A stretch of 64,000 bases of DNA from DASQYE01 sp036389675 (GCA_036389675.1 DASVWI010000036.1:163309-227308); one strand, 5' to 3'. Positions 24,985 to 34,820 are shown, counted from the first letter of the stretch. Notes: generated by a model from the sequence alone, not told the origin. Program-made: numbers and translations.

Positions 24985-25776
24985 ATGCAACTCATCCTCG
25001 ATAAAATTACGCCACCCGCGGAATTACCGCGTATCTCGCGCGTGCGCCTGCTGAACACGCTTCACGGAAGCCTCGCATCCTGCACCTCGACGATCATTAA
25101 CGGTCGGGCCGGGACGGGCAAGACCATGCTGGCGACGGATTTCGCGCGACATTCGGGGCGGCGCGTCGCATGGTACAAGGTTGACGCGGCGGACGGCGAC
25201 CTGAGAGTCTTCTTTCAATACCTGATCGAGTCAGTCCGCCGAGAGCGCCCGCGCTTCGGTTACGAGATGCTCCAGCGCCTTCTGGCGGAAACGGACGCGC
25301 CCGAAGACGTTCCGCTGCTGGCGGAGTCTTTCGTCTACGAGCTGATCGAATCGGGCAGCGAACCGCTCCTGATCATCGTGGACGACCTGCATCTGGTCTA
25401 CGACGCCGAATGGGTCGTGCCGTTCTTCAGGCGACTGCTGCCGCTCTTGCCGCCCGAAGCGCACATGCTGATTACGGGGCGAGGCTTGCCGCCCGCGCCA
25501 CTCTGGCGTATGCGGTCGAAACAGACGCTCTGCGTGATCGAAGAGTCGGACATGGCGTTTACGGAGAGCGAGGCGAAGAAGCTCTTTGCCAGCTACGGTC
25601 TCAGCGAAGGGCAGGCTTTATCCGCACAGGCGCAGACGCGCGGGCGCGCCGCGTCGCTCGACAGGGCGGCAGCCCTGTTGAGCGCTCCCGGAGCGTCAAG
25701 CCCTAAGGCGGCGAGAGGCAGGCGGCGCAGGACACGTGCGGCCACTGTGCTACAGATTCACGGCTATCTGATTTAG
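24985..25776 (+). CDS. Stand-alone MalT-like ATPase domain (lacks TPR and DNA-binding parts)
   Basis: 263 aa from the ATG at 24985. It matches the N-terminal ATPase of the 1148-aa regulator that follows: opening PPAELPRISRVRLLNTLHG, Walker A INGRAGTGKTMLATDFA, aspartate-rich VAWYKVDAADGDLRVFFQYLIE, Walker B LLIIVDDLHLVYDAEWV, ITGRGLPPAPLWRMRSKQT. It stops soon after the KLFASYGLS segment with a basic tail (PKAARGRRRRTRAA), so the arm, TPR and DNA-binding domains are absent. It may be a remnant of a duplicated regulator or a modulator of the full-length protein. A SARP-type repeat pair lies upstream. Confidence 0.75.
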   Translation: MQLILDKITPPAELPRISRVRLLNTLHGSLASCTSTIINGRAGTGKTMLATDFARHSGRRVAWYKVDAADGDLRVFFQYLIESVRRERPRFGYEMLQRLLAETDAPEDVPLLAESFVYELIESGSEPLLIIVDDLHLVYDAEWVVPFFRRLLPLLPPEAHMLITGRGLPPAPLWRMRSKQTLCVIEESDMAFTESEAKKLFASYGLSEGQALSAQAQTRGRAASLDRAAALLSAPGASSPKAARGRRRRTRAATVLQIHGYLI

Positions 25777-25785
25777 GAGGACATG

Positions 25786-25864
25786 CAGGTCAGTACCGCC
25801 TGCGGTAGCGGGCGGGTTGTGACAGCGTAAAGACCCGCCCGCTACCGCAGGCGGTACTGACCTG
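25786..25864. repeat. 79-bp palindromic element, copy 1
   Basis: Two perfect 31-bp arms (starting CAGGTCAGTACCGCCTGCGG) flank a 17-bp loop. Copy 2 at 32717-32795 carries the reverse-complement loop, so it is inserted in the opposite orientation; copy 3 at 47101-47176 has a different loop. REP/BIME-like element located between the orphan ATPase and the SARP regulator. Confidence 0.9.
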
Positions 25865-25952
25865 CTGGGCCAGAGCGGCTGCATTTAATCGCAAACCGCT
25901 ATAAAGCGTCAGAAGTATCCTCGCATCGATCTTTCGTCCGGCAGCTTGCGCG

Positions 25953-28900
25953 GTGAGAACCAGTATGCTAAACCCCCATGGCAGGCACGCCGTTGTTGCT
26001 TACAGCGCTGCTTCCCATCCGCACAGTAGAAAGATAGTTGCGAGGCCAGGGCTGATGGTAGAAAGACCCCCGCAGGAAAACCTTAGCCAAGCTTTACAGC
26101 CGCCGCCACCCCTAAAGGAGAAGCGCGCGAGCGCTGCGGCGCTGCCCGCCTTCTTTCTGCGAACCAAGCTGCTGCCGCCGCGCCCCGCGCCCGCGCTGCT
26201 TCCACGCCCGCGTTTGACCGAACGGCTGCTCGCCAACCTCGCCCACCCCGTCACGCTCGTCACAGCCGCCGCCGGCTCCGGCAAGACCACGCTCGTCGCG
26301 GACTTCGTACGCTCGCACGCGCAAAGATTCGTCTGGTATCAGTTGGAGCATTCGGACGCTGACCCCCTGGTCTTTCTGGGCTACGTGACGCACGGCATCA
26401 AGCAGGCCGTTCCGGGCTTCGGCGAAGTGATGCTCTCTTACATGCACGAGTCGGCGGCAGAGTTGGCCCAGGCCCCCGAGCGTGCCGTCGACGTGCTGCT
26501 CAACGAAGTTCTCGAACATGTCGATCAGCAGTTCATACTCGTCCTCGACGACTATCATCACCTCGGCGCTGACACCGCCGTGCATGCGGTGGTCGACCGC
26601 CTGCTCGCCTACCTGCCGGACGTGATGCACATCATCATCATCTCGCGCGACGTGCCGCCGCTTTCACTGGCGCGGCTTCGCAGCCAGGCTTCGCTCGCCA
26701 TCATCGACCGCAACGAGCTGCTCTTTACCGACGATGAGACGCAGGAGCTTTTCCGAAAGGTCTTCGATCTTGAATTGACGCCCGCGCAATTGAGCGAGTA
26801 TCGCGAAAGGACGCACGGGTGGATTACGGCGCTGCAACTCGTGCGACAGGTCGCGCAGCGTCAGGCCATGGCGCACAACGCCGGCGCTCCCGATCTGGTG
26901 GAGATTCTCAGGCAATCCGAGCGCGACATCTTCGACTATTTCGCCGAAGAGGTTTTCGCAGACGAACCCGCAGACGTGCAACAACTGCTCCTGCGTATCT
27001 CGCTGCTCGACCGCCTCGATCTGGAAACGTGCGGGCGTCTTTATCCCGGCGAGAGCTGCTCGTCTGTGCTGCCCGCGCTCGTGCGGCGCAACGTCTTCAT
27101 CACGGTCGCGTCCGACGAGCGCGGGGAGGAGTATCGCCTGCACCCGCTCTTTCAGGGTTTCTTAAGGCGACGCCTGCGCTCCGACATAGGCCAGTCGGGG
27201 GTCGTCGCCGAACACTCTCGCATCGCGGATCATTTCCTGGAGCGCGGCTCTTGGGAGCAGGCCGTCAACTACCTGCTCGCGGCTGAAGATTTCGAGCGCG
27301 CGGCGAGCATCATCAGCGATAAGGGCGGAGCATGGATAGCTTCCGGCGCTCTCTCCTCGCTCGTCTCCACCGCCTCGGCGCTGCCCGACGATGTCCTGGC
27401 GAGATACCCGCGCGCATTGGCCCACCGCGCGGAAGTCGCACGCCTGCGCGGCCATTACGACGCGGCACAGATGCTCTTTAGCCGCGCCGTGACCTTGCTC
27501 AGGGAGCAGAACGACCGTGAGGGCGAGGCAGAGGCTCTGCATTCACTGGCGACCATAGCCCGCCGCCGGGGCGAATGCGGAACTGCCTTCACCTATCTTG
27601 ACCGGGCCGTGGAACTCACAGACGAGCGCTCGGTCGTTCGCATCAAGTGCGGCAATACGCGCGGGCTGTGCCTGATGGCGACTGGCGAGCTTTCTGCCGC
27701 TGAGCGAGAGTTTCGCGCCGCCCTGCAATTCGCCGAAGAGCAGGGCAACGAGCATTACATGCGCCTGATCGCGCACAATCTGGGATTGCCCGCCGCCATT
27801 CGCGGCGATTTCGGCGAGGCGCTCCGCTGGTCGCGTCGCATGCTCCGCCAGACGGACAATCTTCCGCCCATGCCGCAGGAAGCGACGGGTCATCTGAACG
27901 TCGCGCGTTTCAATTCCTATCGCGGCGAGCTTATTGATTGCGAACAGCATCTCGACCGCGCGCTGGAAATATGCCAGCTCTTTAACCTCATAGCCCTGCG
28001 CGCGGAGGTCTTTGAGACCTACGGCAATCTCTATCGCGAGCGCGGTGACGCGGCGCGCGCCACGGAGTTTTATGAACGCGCCGCTCGCGCCTACGACGAA
28101 GCGGGAGTCGATCTGGCGCGCACGGAGCTGCTTGAAGAGCAGGCGCTGCTTTTCCTGCAGGTGGGAAACGTCGGGGCGGCGCGCGCGCAACTGGACAGGC
28201 TGGTGGGCGCGCGCACAGGGGCGGGCGACGAGCTGCGTTATCACACGGCTGCGCTGGCTCGCGGTCGGGTCATCTACGCTCAGGGCGACGCGGAAGGCGC
28301 GCGCGCCGATCTTGAGCCCGCGCGCGCTTACTTTCATTCGCACCAGCTCTACTACTTCGAGGCGCAGGCCTGTCTGGCCCTCGCCTACTGCGAGCTGGCG
28401 GCGGGCCGCGACGCGGAGATGCTCGAACACCTGCGGCGCACGCTGGATTTGACCGCCCGTTATGACTACGAGAACTGGTTGCAGCGCGAGCTGGTGCGTA
28501 ATCCGCGCCTGCTGGCACACCGTGATGCAGCCGAGCTGCTTCCCTTAGACGTGCGCGAGCAGACAGCCGCCGCGGCAGCTCCGGCCCCGCCCGCCGAGGC
28601 CGTCCAAGCCCGGCAGGTCTCGGTCGCCTCCGGGCCGGTCACGGATTTGACCCTCAACGTCTTAGGCCCTGTGGAGATCACGCGCGACCCCGTGAGACCG
28701 CTCGCCGCAGATGCGTGGACGACAAAGCGCGCGCGCGACATTCTCTGCTTCATCGCAACCCGCAGGCATCGTCGCGCCTCCAAGGACACCATCATTGACA
28801 CCTTCTGGGGCGAAGCCGATTTCGATGTGGTCGAGAAGAACTTTCACCCGACCGTTTCTCACATTCGCAAGGCGCTCAACAGCAACCAGTCGCTCAAGCA

Positions 28901-29399
28901 GAATTTTCTGCTCTACCGCGACGGAGATTACCTGCTCAACCCCGAGTTCTCTTACCGCATAGACACGGAGGAGTTTGATCGCCTGGTGACTGAAGGCGAA
29001 GCGGCGCGCCGCGCCAGAGACTTCGAGCGCTGCATACAGGCTTACGAAGAGGCTGTCTCCCTCTACCGCGGCGATTTTATGCAGGGCAGCTATGACGATT
29101 GGGTCGAAGAGCAGCGTTCCTATTACCGCGAGCAGCACCTCAGAATGCTTGAGGCTCTCGCGGCGGTGGCGCAAAAGATGCAGGAATGGCAGCGGTCGCT
29201 GCACCTCGCCCAGCAAATCCTGCACGTAGACCCCTTCCGCGAAGATATTCATTGCATGAGCATGCGCGCTCATGCGGCGCTCGGCAATCGCGTCGCGGTC
29301 AGGGAACAGTATGAGAATTTAAGCCGCCTCCTGCGTAAAGAACTGGGAGTTGAGCCGGCGGCTGATACACAGAAGGTTTATCAGGAACTGATACGCTAA
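25953..29399 (+). CDS. ATPase-TPR-SARP (BTAD) transcriptional regulator
   Basis: 1148 aa from the GTG at 25953; ATGs at 25965 and 26055 are possible. MalT-like STAND ATPase (LRTKLLPPRPAPALLPRPRL, Walker A TAAAGSGKTTLVADF near residue 110, Walker B FILVLDDYHHLG), a linker with the RLHPLFQGFLRRRL motif, then TPR-like helices (about 480-860). The C-terminal 250 residues are a SARP module: an OmpR-type winged helix (LTLNVLGPVEITR...RARDILCFIATRRH) followed by a bacterial transcriptional activation domain ending KELGVEPAADTQKVYQELI. In classic SARPs this module is N-terminal. Candidate targets are the CTCAAG direct repeats in this window. Confidence 0.9.
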   Translation: MRTSMLNPHGRHAVVAYSAASHPHSRKIVARPGLMVERPPQENLSQALQPPPPLKEKRASAAALPAFFLRTKLLPPRPAPALLPRPRLTERLLANLAHPVTLVTAAAGSGKTTLVADFVRSHAQRFVWYQLEHSDADPLVFLGYVTHGIKQAVPGFGEVMLSYMHESAAELAQAPERAVDVLLNEVLEHVDQQFILVLDDYHHLGADTAVHAVVDRLLAYLPDVMHIIIISRDVPPLSLARLRSQASLAIIDRNELLFTDDETQELFRKVFDLELTPAQLSEYRERTHGWITALQLVRQVAQRQAMAHNAGAPDLVEILRQSERDIFDYFAEEVFADEPADVQQLLLRISLLDRLDLETCGRLYPGESCSSVLPALVRRNVFITVASDERGEEYRLHPLFQGFLRRRLRSDIGQSGVVAEHSRIADHFLERGSWEQAVNYLLAAEDFERAASIISDKGGAWIASGALSSLVSTASALPDDVLARYPRALAHRAEVARLRGHYDAAQMLFSRAVTLLREQNDREGEAEALHSLATIARRRGECGTAFTYLDRAVELTDERSVVRIKCGNTRGLCLMATGELSAAEREFRAALQFAEEQGNEHYMRLIAHNLGLPAAIRGDFGEALRWSRRMLRQTDNLPPMPQEATGHLNVARFNSYRGELIDCEQHLDRALEICQLFNLIALRAEVFETYGNLYRERGDAARATEFYERAARAYDEAGVDLARTELLEEQALLFLQVGNVGAARAQLDRLVGARTGAGDELRYHTAALARGRVIYAQGDAEGARADLEPARAYFHSHQLYYFEAQACLALAYCELAAGRDAEMLEHLRRTLDLTARYDYENWLQRELVRNPRLLAHRDAAELLPLDVREQTAAAAAPAPPAEAVQARQVSVASGPVTDLTLNVLGPVEITRDPVRPLAADAWTTKRARDILCFIATRRHRRASKDTIIDTFWGEADFDVVEKNFHPTVSHIRKALNSNQSLKQNFLLYRDGDYLLNPEFSYRIDTEEFDRLVTEGEAARRARDFERCIQAYEEAVSLYRGDFMQGSYDDWVEEQRSYYREQHLRMLEALAAVAQKMQEWQRSLHLAQQILHVDPFREDIHCMSMRAHAALGNRVAVREQYENLSRLLRKELGVEPAADTQKVYQELIR

Positions 29400-29655
29400 A
29401 CGCCGAGCGGGCTGAAGCGATCAGGGCCATGAATCTTTGGACACCTCGCTAAACAGGCAACCGTTTACACGGGCCGAGAGACGAAGTAATGAAATTAGAA
29501 CACGAATGTAATGAATACATGCGGAGACTCTGATATCCTGCCCTGTCTTTTTGCGCGGATATCTCGCCTGTGCATCCCTTTTAACAAGTCGGCCCGGTTG
29601 GTTAAGCGTTAATACACACATGCAAGCAGGGTAGCAAGAAACGATTTCCCTAACT

Positions 29656-32649
29656 ATGACCATAGCTCATACCTATAAACAAGCGCAGCAGTTCCTCGCC
29701 CTGGCTCTCATATGCTTACTTGTCGCAGGCCCTGTCCTCGGCGGCGTGACCGTGACGGGCGCTGACGGTGTGACGGTCACTGGCGCGGACGGGGTGAACT
29801 ACGTTCGCACTTCGGGCCTGACCATGACGGGCGCGGACAATCTGCTCGCCTTCAAGGTCAACGGCATCTCGCCGCTGGCGGCTGACGGAGTGACCGTGAC
29901 GGGTGCTGACGGTGTGACGGTCACGGGCGCTGACGGCAGCACCTACGTCGGGACGAATCGCGTCATGGCGACGAACCCGAACGGCGTCACTGTGACGGGC
30001 GCTGACGGCGTGACCGTGACGGGTGCGGACGGTGTGACGGTCACGGGCGCGGACGGCAAAACCTATCGCGCGGATGCCGTGACGTTCAGGCGTGGCAACG
30101 GCGTGACGGTGACGGGCGCTGACGGTGTAACGGTGACGGGCGCGGACGGCACGACGAAGATGGGCTCAGACGGTGTCACTGTCACGGGCGCTGACGGTGT
30201 GACTGTCACGGGTGCGGACGGCGTGACGGTGACGGGTGCGGACGGTGTGACTGTGACGGGCGCGGACGGCCAGACCTTTTCCATCGCGCCTAACGGTGTG
30301 ACTGTGACCGGCGCGGATATGATCTCTATGCTCAAGGCCAACGGCGTCACGGTCACGGGCGCTGATAGTGTGACGCTTCCCGTCTCCTACGGCTTAACCA
30401 GCAGCACGCGCAACGACACCGGACGCGGATTGCAGAGCATTGACCCAGAGCTTGCGCTGTGGCTGAGCGACCCGACCGACGACAGCAACATCAACGCCGT
30501 CGTCGTCTATCATCAGATGCCGACGGACGCAGACATAGCAGAGCTTCAACGCATAGGCGTGCTCGGCGGGACGCGCTACAACGCCCTTCCGATGATCTCC
30601 ATCACGGCCAAGCGCACAGATATTATAGACATCTCTCATCTCTCGACCGTGCGCTCCATCTACGGCAATCGCACGCTGAAATCGACGGCGGACACGCGCA
30701 CTCTGGCGATCGGCGTTGACCGCGTGCGCGGCGACGCAGACCTGACGCGAAAGAATCTGGGGCTTCCCCTGTCTGGTCGCGGCACGACCGTGGCCGTCCT
30801 CGATACGGGTCTCGACGGCACTCATAACGACCTTTCCGGCCACGTCGTGCAGAACGTAAAGCTTGCCGACACGCAGAGCATCAGCGCCGGATTCACGCGC
30901 CCGGTCTACGTCGAGGGTTTGCAGAATACGGATCAAATTTACGGGCACGGCACGTTTGTCGCGGGGCTGATCGCCGGAAGCGGCCTGCAATCAAACGGCA
31001 AGTACGCGGGCGTAGCTCCCGGCGCGAAGCTCCTTGGCTTGAGCGCGGGCGACCTCACGCTCTCTTTCGTACTCTCAGGGTTCGATTATCTTCTGTCGTC
31101 GGGCGCGCGCTACAACACGCGCGTCGTCAATTGCAGCTTCTCCGCCGATACGGTCTTCGATCTCAACGACCCGGTCAACGTGGCGACGAAGATGCTCACG
31201 GATAAGGGCATCAACGTCGTCGTCTCTGCGGGCAACACTGGCGAGGGTCTGCATTCGCTGAATCCTTACGCGGTTGCGCCATGGGTGGTGAGCGTCGGCG
31301 CGATTGACGGGCAGGGTCGGCTGGCTGATTTCTCTTCGCGCGGCGAGTTTGGAAGCGACCTCTTTCGACCGACGATAGTCGCGCCCGGTGTCGATGTCGT
31401 CAGCCTGCGCTCGACCGTCTCGGTCGAAGGCGTCAACGGTCTGGTGGTTGCCGACACAACCCAGCTCGCTCCGGCTGAGCTGCCTTACTATACGACCGGG
31501 CGCGGGACGAGCTTTTCCGCGCCGCAGGTGGCCGGGGCCATCGCCCTCATGCTTGAGGCCAATCCACAGCTAACGCCTGCGGAAGTGCGCGACATCCTGC
31601 AACGCTCGGCGACCGCGCTGCCAAACTATTACCAGCACGAAGTCGGCGCGGGCCTCTTGAATGCCCACGCGGCTGTGCTCGAAGCGGCATTCTCGGCGCG
31701 CCGTATGGGCGTGTGGCGTGCGACGCTTGATCGCGGGCAGGCACAGTTTTTCACAGACCCGGCACAGCAGTTCAGCGGTACGGCATCGCCGAACGGCTCC
31801 TCCGATTCGCCCCTCAACGTTCCTCAGAATGCGCTGCTCGCTTCTCTGGAAGTAGCCTGGGGGCCGATGGCGAGCGCAAACGATCTGAGCCTTTCCCTGA
31901 TTGATACTGTCGGCAAGCGACGCGATGTGCCCAACGCCCCGAACAGCGCCGGACTGACGGGCAGGCGCGAGCGCGCGCTTGTCAGGATGCCGGCAGCCGG
32001 AACGTGGCGCGCGCGCGTCAATAACATCCTTGGCCCGATGGCGACCAGTCAATCCTTCACCGGCATTATGGAAGTGACGCGCGTGGAGTATGCGCCGCTT
32101 GCAGACCTTGGCGGACTCAGCGCGGAGTCTCGCTCGGATATTTATCAGGCGCTCAGAACATTCGTGATGACGCCCTACGGCCAGAATTTCCGCCCGGGCT
32201 TTGCCGTCTCGCGCGCAGAGCTTGCGGCGGCGCTCGTCATAGGCGCGCGCGTGCCGCAATACCTGCCGGCGAGCCCGACCTATACGGACGTGACGGACGC
32301 CGGCATGAGCCTCTTCGTCGAAAGCGCTCAGGCAGCGCCCGGCGGTGCGCTCTTTATCAACACGCCCGCGGGCGGCCCATTTCGTCCGCTCGAAGCGGTT
32401 GATCGCCTGACGGCTGCGGTCGCGCTGGTGCGCGCGGCGGGGCTGCGCTCAGAGGCCGAAGCGAAAAACTCCGCCCCCCTGATGCTCACCGATGCGAGCG
32501 CGATACCCGCCAACCTGCGCGGCTATGTGGCGGTGGCAATGGCGCGCGGGCTGGTCACAGCCGATGGCACGAGTTTCCGTCCCAGAAGCGCTCTGACACG
32601 ACTGGAGCTTGCACACGCGCTCGCCTCCTTCTCTAAGATCGGCGCTTAA
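29656..32649 (+). CDS. S8 subtilase with VTVTGAD octapeptide repeats and SLH-like tail
   Basis: 997 aa. Signal peptide (residues 1-29), then a region (about 28-240) with 15 exact VTVTGAD units plus variants, mostly 8-residue pitch, interrupted by short loops. A propeptide-like domain follows, then the catalytic domain with Asp383 (VAVLDTGLDGTHNDLSGH), His431 (GHGTFVAGLIAGSG) and Ser619 (GRGTSFSAPQVAGAIALM). The last 180 residues resemble S-layer homology modules (YTDVTDAGMSLFVE, GGPFRPLEAVDRLTAAVALVRAAG, FRPRSALTRLELAHAL), suggesting cell-surface attachment. It follows the SARP regulator by 256 bp, but no CTCAAG repeat pair was found in that gap. Confidence 0.93.
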   Translation: MTIAHTYKQAQQFLALALICLLVAGPVLGGVTVTGADGVTVTGADGVNYVRTSGLTMTGADNLLAFKVNGISPLAADGVTVTGADGVTVTGADGSTYVGTNRVMATNPNGVTVTGADGVTVTGADGVTVTGADGKTYRADAVTFRRGNGVTVTGADGVTVTGADGTTKMGSDGVTVTGADGVTVTGADGVTVTGADGVTVTGADGQTFSIAPNGVTVTGADMISMLKANGVTVTGADSVTLPVSYGLTSSTRNDTGRGLQSIDPELALWLSDPTDDSNINAVVVYHQMPTDADIAELQRIGVLGGTRYNALPMISITAKRTDIIDISHLSTVRSIYGNRTLKSTADTRTLAIGVDRVRGDADLTRKNLGLPLSGRGTTVAVLDTGLDGTHNDLSGHVVQNVKLADTQSISAGFTRPVYVEGLQNTDQIYGHGTFVAGLIAGSGLQSNGKYAGVAPGAKLLGLSAGDLTLSFVLSGFDYLLSSGARYNTRVVNCSFSADTVFDLNDPVNVATKMLTDKGINVVVSAGNTGEGLHSLNPYAVAPWVVSVGAIDGQGRLADFSSRGEFGSDLFRPTIVAPGVDVVSLRSTVSVEGVNGLVVADTTQLAPAELPYYTTGRGTSFSAPQVAGAIALMLEANPQLTPAEVRDILQRSATALPNYYQHEVGAGLLNAHAAVLEAAFSARRMGVWRATLDRGQAQFFTDPAQQFSGTASPNGSSDSPLNVPQNALLASLEVAWGPMASANDLSLSLIDTVGKRRDVPNAPNSAGLTGRRERALVRMPAAGTWRARVNNILGPMATSQSFTGIMEVTRVEYAPLADLGGLSAESRSDIYQALRTFVMTPYGQNFRPGFAVSRAELAAALVIGARVPQYLPASPTYTDVTDAGMSLFVESAQAAPGGALFINTPAGGPFRPLEAVDRLTAAVALVRAAGLRSEAEAKNSAPLMLTDASAIPANLRGYVAVAMARGLVTADGTSFRPRSALTRLELAHALASFSKIGA
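29740..30380 (+). repeat. 24-bp coding repeat region (VTVTGADG)
   Basis: The 5' part of the subtilase gene is built of 24-bp units (GTGACGGTCACGGGCGCTGA-type) in groups of one to four, separated by 30-60 bp unique pieces. Units are very similar at the DNA level and contain the small palindrome GTGAC-G-GTCAC, so slippage and copy-number change are likely. Confidence 0.92.
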
Positions 32650-32670
32650 TAGAGTCTGTAACATTAGAAA

Positions 32671-32702
32671 CCGCCCGTGGGTCGTTAACGATCCACGGGC
32701 GG
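32671..32702. terminator. Rho-independent terminator after the 29656 subtilase
   Basis: Stem CCGCCCGTGG...CCACGGGCGG around a CGTTAACG centre, followed by TCTGCTTTTT. It lies 22 bp after the stop codon, and right before palindromic element copy 2. Confidence 0.88.
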
Positions 32703-32716
32703 TCTGCTTTTTAACT

Positions 32717-32795
32717 CAGGTCAGTACCGCCTGCGGTAGCGGGCGGGTCTTTACGCTGTCACAACCCGCCCGCTACAGCAGGCGGTACTGACCTG
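32717..32795. repeat. 79-bp palindromic element, copy 2 (inverted)
   Basis: Same 31-bp arms as copy 1 with one mismatch (CTACAGCA for CTACCGCA). The loop is the exact reverse complement of the copy 1 loop. Located between the subtilase terminator and the convergent ABC binding-protein gene. Confidence 0.9.
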
Positions 32796-32812
32796 ACTAT
32801 TCTTGGCTCTCG

Positions 32813-34582
32813 TTATTTACGCACGAACAGCTCTTCGGCATTCCATAGCGAGTAGGGGAAGAGCGGGCTCGGACGATAGTTGCCTATGCGTGCGTTTGCC
32901 GCCGAAGCGATGTGGCGCGTGACTACGGGGACGACCGGCATCTGCTCGACCAGTATTTGCTGCGCCTCGCGAAAGATGGCTGCGCGGCGCTGCGGGTCGC
33001 GCTCGCGCGCCTGCCGCGTGATCAAATCGTCAATGCGCGCCTCCCATTCGGTCGCGGGTTTTTCCTGCTTCGGATACCACTGGTGAGTGGGGCTGCTGCT
33101 ACGCAGAAAATTGTTGTAGCCCGAAGGGTCTGGCTCCGTCACGGACGTGCCGAAGAGAATGGCATCATATTCAAAACTCTGCGAGAGGCGGGCCGTGACC
33201 TGACTGTTCTCTATGGCCGCGATCTGCACATTCATGCCGAGCCGCGCGAGGTCTTCCTGAATGACGACGGCCATCGCCACGCGCGGCTCGCTCTCGGCGG
33301 GCACGATCAGCGTCCACGCCACGCGATTGCCCTTCGCATCATATAGCTCCGGCGCATCCTCAGACCCGCGCACCTGAAAACCGGCTTCAGTCAGCAGCGT
33401 GCGCGCGCGCCCCATGTCATATTCGGTGCGCGGCAAATCCGTTGCGGCCCATGCGCGATTGCCCGGCGAGACGAAGCCATAAAGCGGCGTCGCCAGTCCC
33501 TGCAAAGTCGAGCTTGCGATTGATGCCCGATCAATCGCATAGGAGACGGCGCGACGAAAACGCACCTCTTTAAACCATTCGCCCTTCACAGGGTCAACAA
33601 CGGGCTTGCCGTTTTGTTGGCCCGTGTTCTGATTGAAAACGATGTGGTCTGTGAGCAGGCCCGGGCCAAGGTCGTAGGCGCGCACCGGCCCGGCGGACGA
33701 GCGCAGGGCGGCGTAGTCGGTCGGGCGTATGCGGTCGATGATGTCGAGCGTGCCCTGCCCGGCCCGCGCCATCGCGTTATTGGCGTCGCTCGTGATCTCT
33801 ATGACCAGCTCGTCTAGATACGGAAGCGGCCCGCCCGCCTGATCTTTCTTCCAGTAGTTTGGGTTGCGCCTGAGCGTGACGGAAGCGCCGGGCGTGACGG
33901 ACTGCGCGGTGAACGCGCCTGCGACGACTATCTGCTGCGGGTTTGAAGTGATCGCGTAAGCGTCCTTGAAAGTGCCCTGATCAAGCTCGGCTTCGAGTAT
34001 GTGGCGCGGCAGCACGGCGACGTTCGACAGGTAGTTTTCCGGCGCGGCGACGGGCTCGGGAAAGATCAATCTGAGGTGGCGCGCGTCGCCGACGGCGACC
34101 TCTATCGGGCGACCGCCGATAGTCATCGCATCGCGAAAGACGGGAGAGCGAGTCCGCTCATCATAGATCGCGCGAAAGGTGAACTTCACATCGTCAGCCG
34201 TCAGAGCGTGGCCGTCGGAAAAGCGCAGGCCGTCGCGCAGGGTGACTTCGAGCGTGCGCTCGTCGCCCGCCCATTGCCAGCTTTCGGCCAGCGCCCCGGC
34301 GTAACGCTGCGCGTCGTGATCAAACTCGGCGAGGCGTCCGCCCATCAGGTAAAGCGTCAGGACGAGCGTGTCGGCGTCCGCCGCCATCACGTAGTTGAAG
34401 GTTTTCGGAGACGTGACGACGCGATAACTGAGCGAGCCGCCGGGCGTGCCCACGACGCGCTCGCGCTGCGGCGCTGACGGTTGCGGCGGCGCGCCCGTCT
34501 TCGTCTGGTTGAGACAGCCGCAGGTCAAAGCGGCTATGAGCAGCAGGAGGATGAATAGTCGGCTGGGTATCAGGTATCTCAT
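32813..34582 (-). CDS. ABC transporter substrate-binding lipoprotein (peptide/nickel family 5)
   Basis: 589 aa. Lipoprotein signal LLIAALTCGCLNQ. SBP_bac_5 fold: GGSLSYRVVTSPKTFNYV, LAESWQWAGDERTLEVTLRDGLRFSDGHALTADDVKFTF, the cis-proline-type motif in PLPYLDELVIEI, FRRAVSYAIDRASIA, LLTEAGFQV and a C-terminal REAQQILVEQMPVVPVVTR. It binds oligopeptides or similar solutes for import. It is divergent from the two permease genes across a 238-bp gap, an arrangement that allows shared control. Confidence 0.9.
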   Translation of the reverse strand: MRYLIPSRLFILLLLIAALTCGCLNQTKTGAPPQPSAPQRERVVGTPGGSLSYRVVTSPKTFNYVMAADADTLVLTLYLMGGRLAEFDHDAQRYAGALAESWQWAGDERTLEVTLRDGLRFSDGHALTADDVKFTFRAIYDERTRSPVFRDAMTIGGRPIEVAVGDARHLRLIFPEPVAAPENYLSNVAVLPRHILEAELDQGTFKDAYAITSNPQQIVVAGAFTAQSVTPGASVTLRRNPNYWKKDQAGGPLPYLDELVIEITSDANNAMARAGQGTLDIIDRIRPTDYAALRSSAGPVRAYDLGPGLLTDHIVFNQNTGQQNGKPVVDPVKGEWFKEVRFRRAVSYAIDRASIASSTLQGLATPLYGFVSPGNRAWAATDLPRTEYDMGRARTLLTEAGFQVRGSEDAPELYDAKGNRVAWTLIVPAESEPRVAMAVVIQEDLARLGMNVQIAAIENSQVTARLSQSFEYDAILFGTSVTEPDPSGYNNFLRSSSPTHQWYPKQEKPATEWEARIDDLITRQARERDPQRRAAIFREAQQILVEQMPVVPVVTRHIASAANARIGNYRPSPLFPYSLWNAEELFVRK

Positions 34583-34820
34583 TCTTTTGTGCGGGCGCTC
34601 CGGGGCGAATCGTGCCTTCCGTCTACATGTTTTCCGAGTGTCTCTGTATGCGCGAGCGATGCGGATTCAATCACGTTGCCGGGGCGAATGTCCAGAGCCG
34701 TGTGCCGGGCGGCCTCGTTCACAATTCGTTAAGACCTATTATGTCCTTCTCTCGTCTTCGATCAAGCCCTTCGTAATCTGTTTTGAGGTTGATGGAAAAT
34801 CCGATAAGCTTCCGTCTAAG

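Noticed and set aside
30063..30356. Antisense open frame with VTVTPSAP repeats
   Set aside because: It is the mirror of the VTVTGAD coding repeat; the plus-strand gene has signal peptide, catalytic domain and stop.
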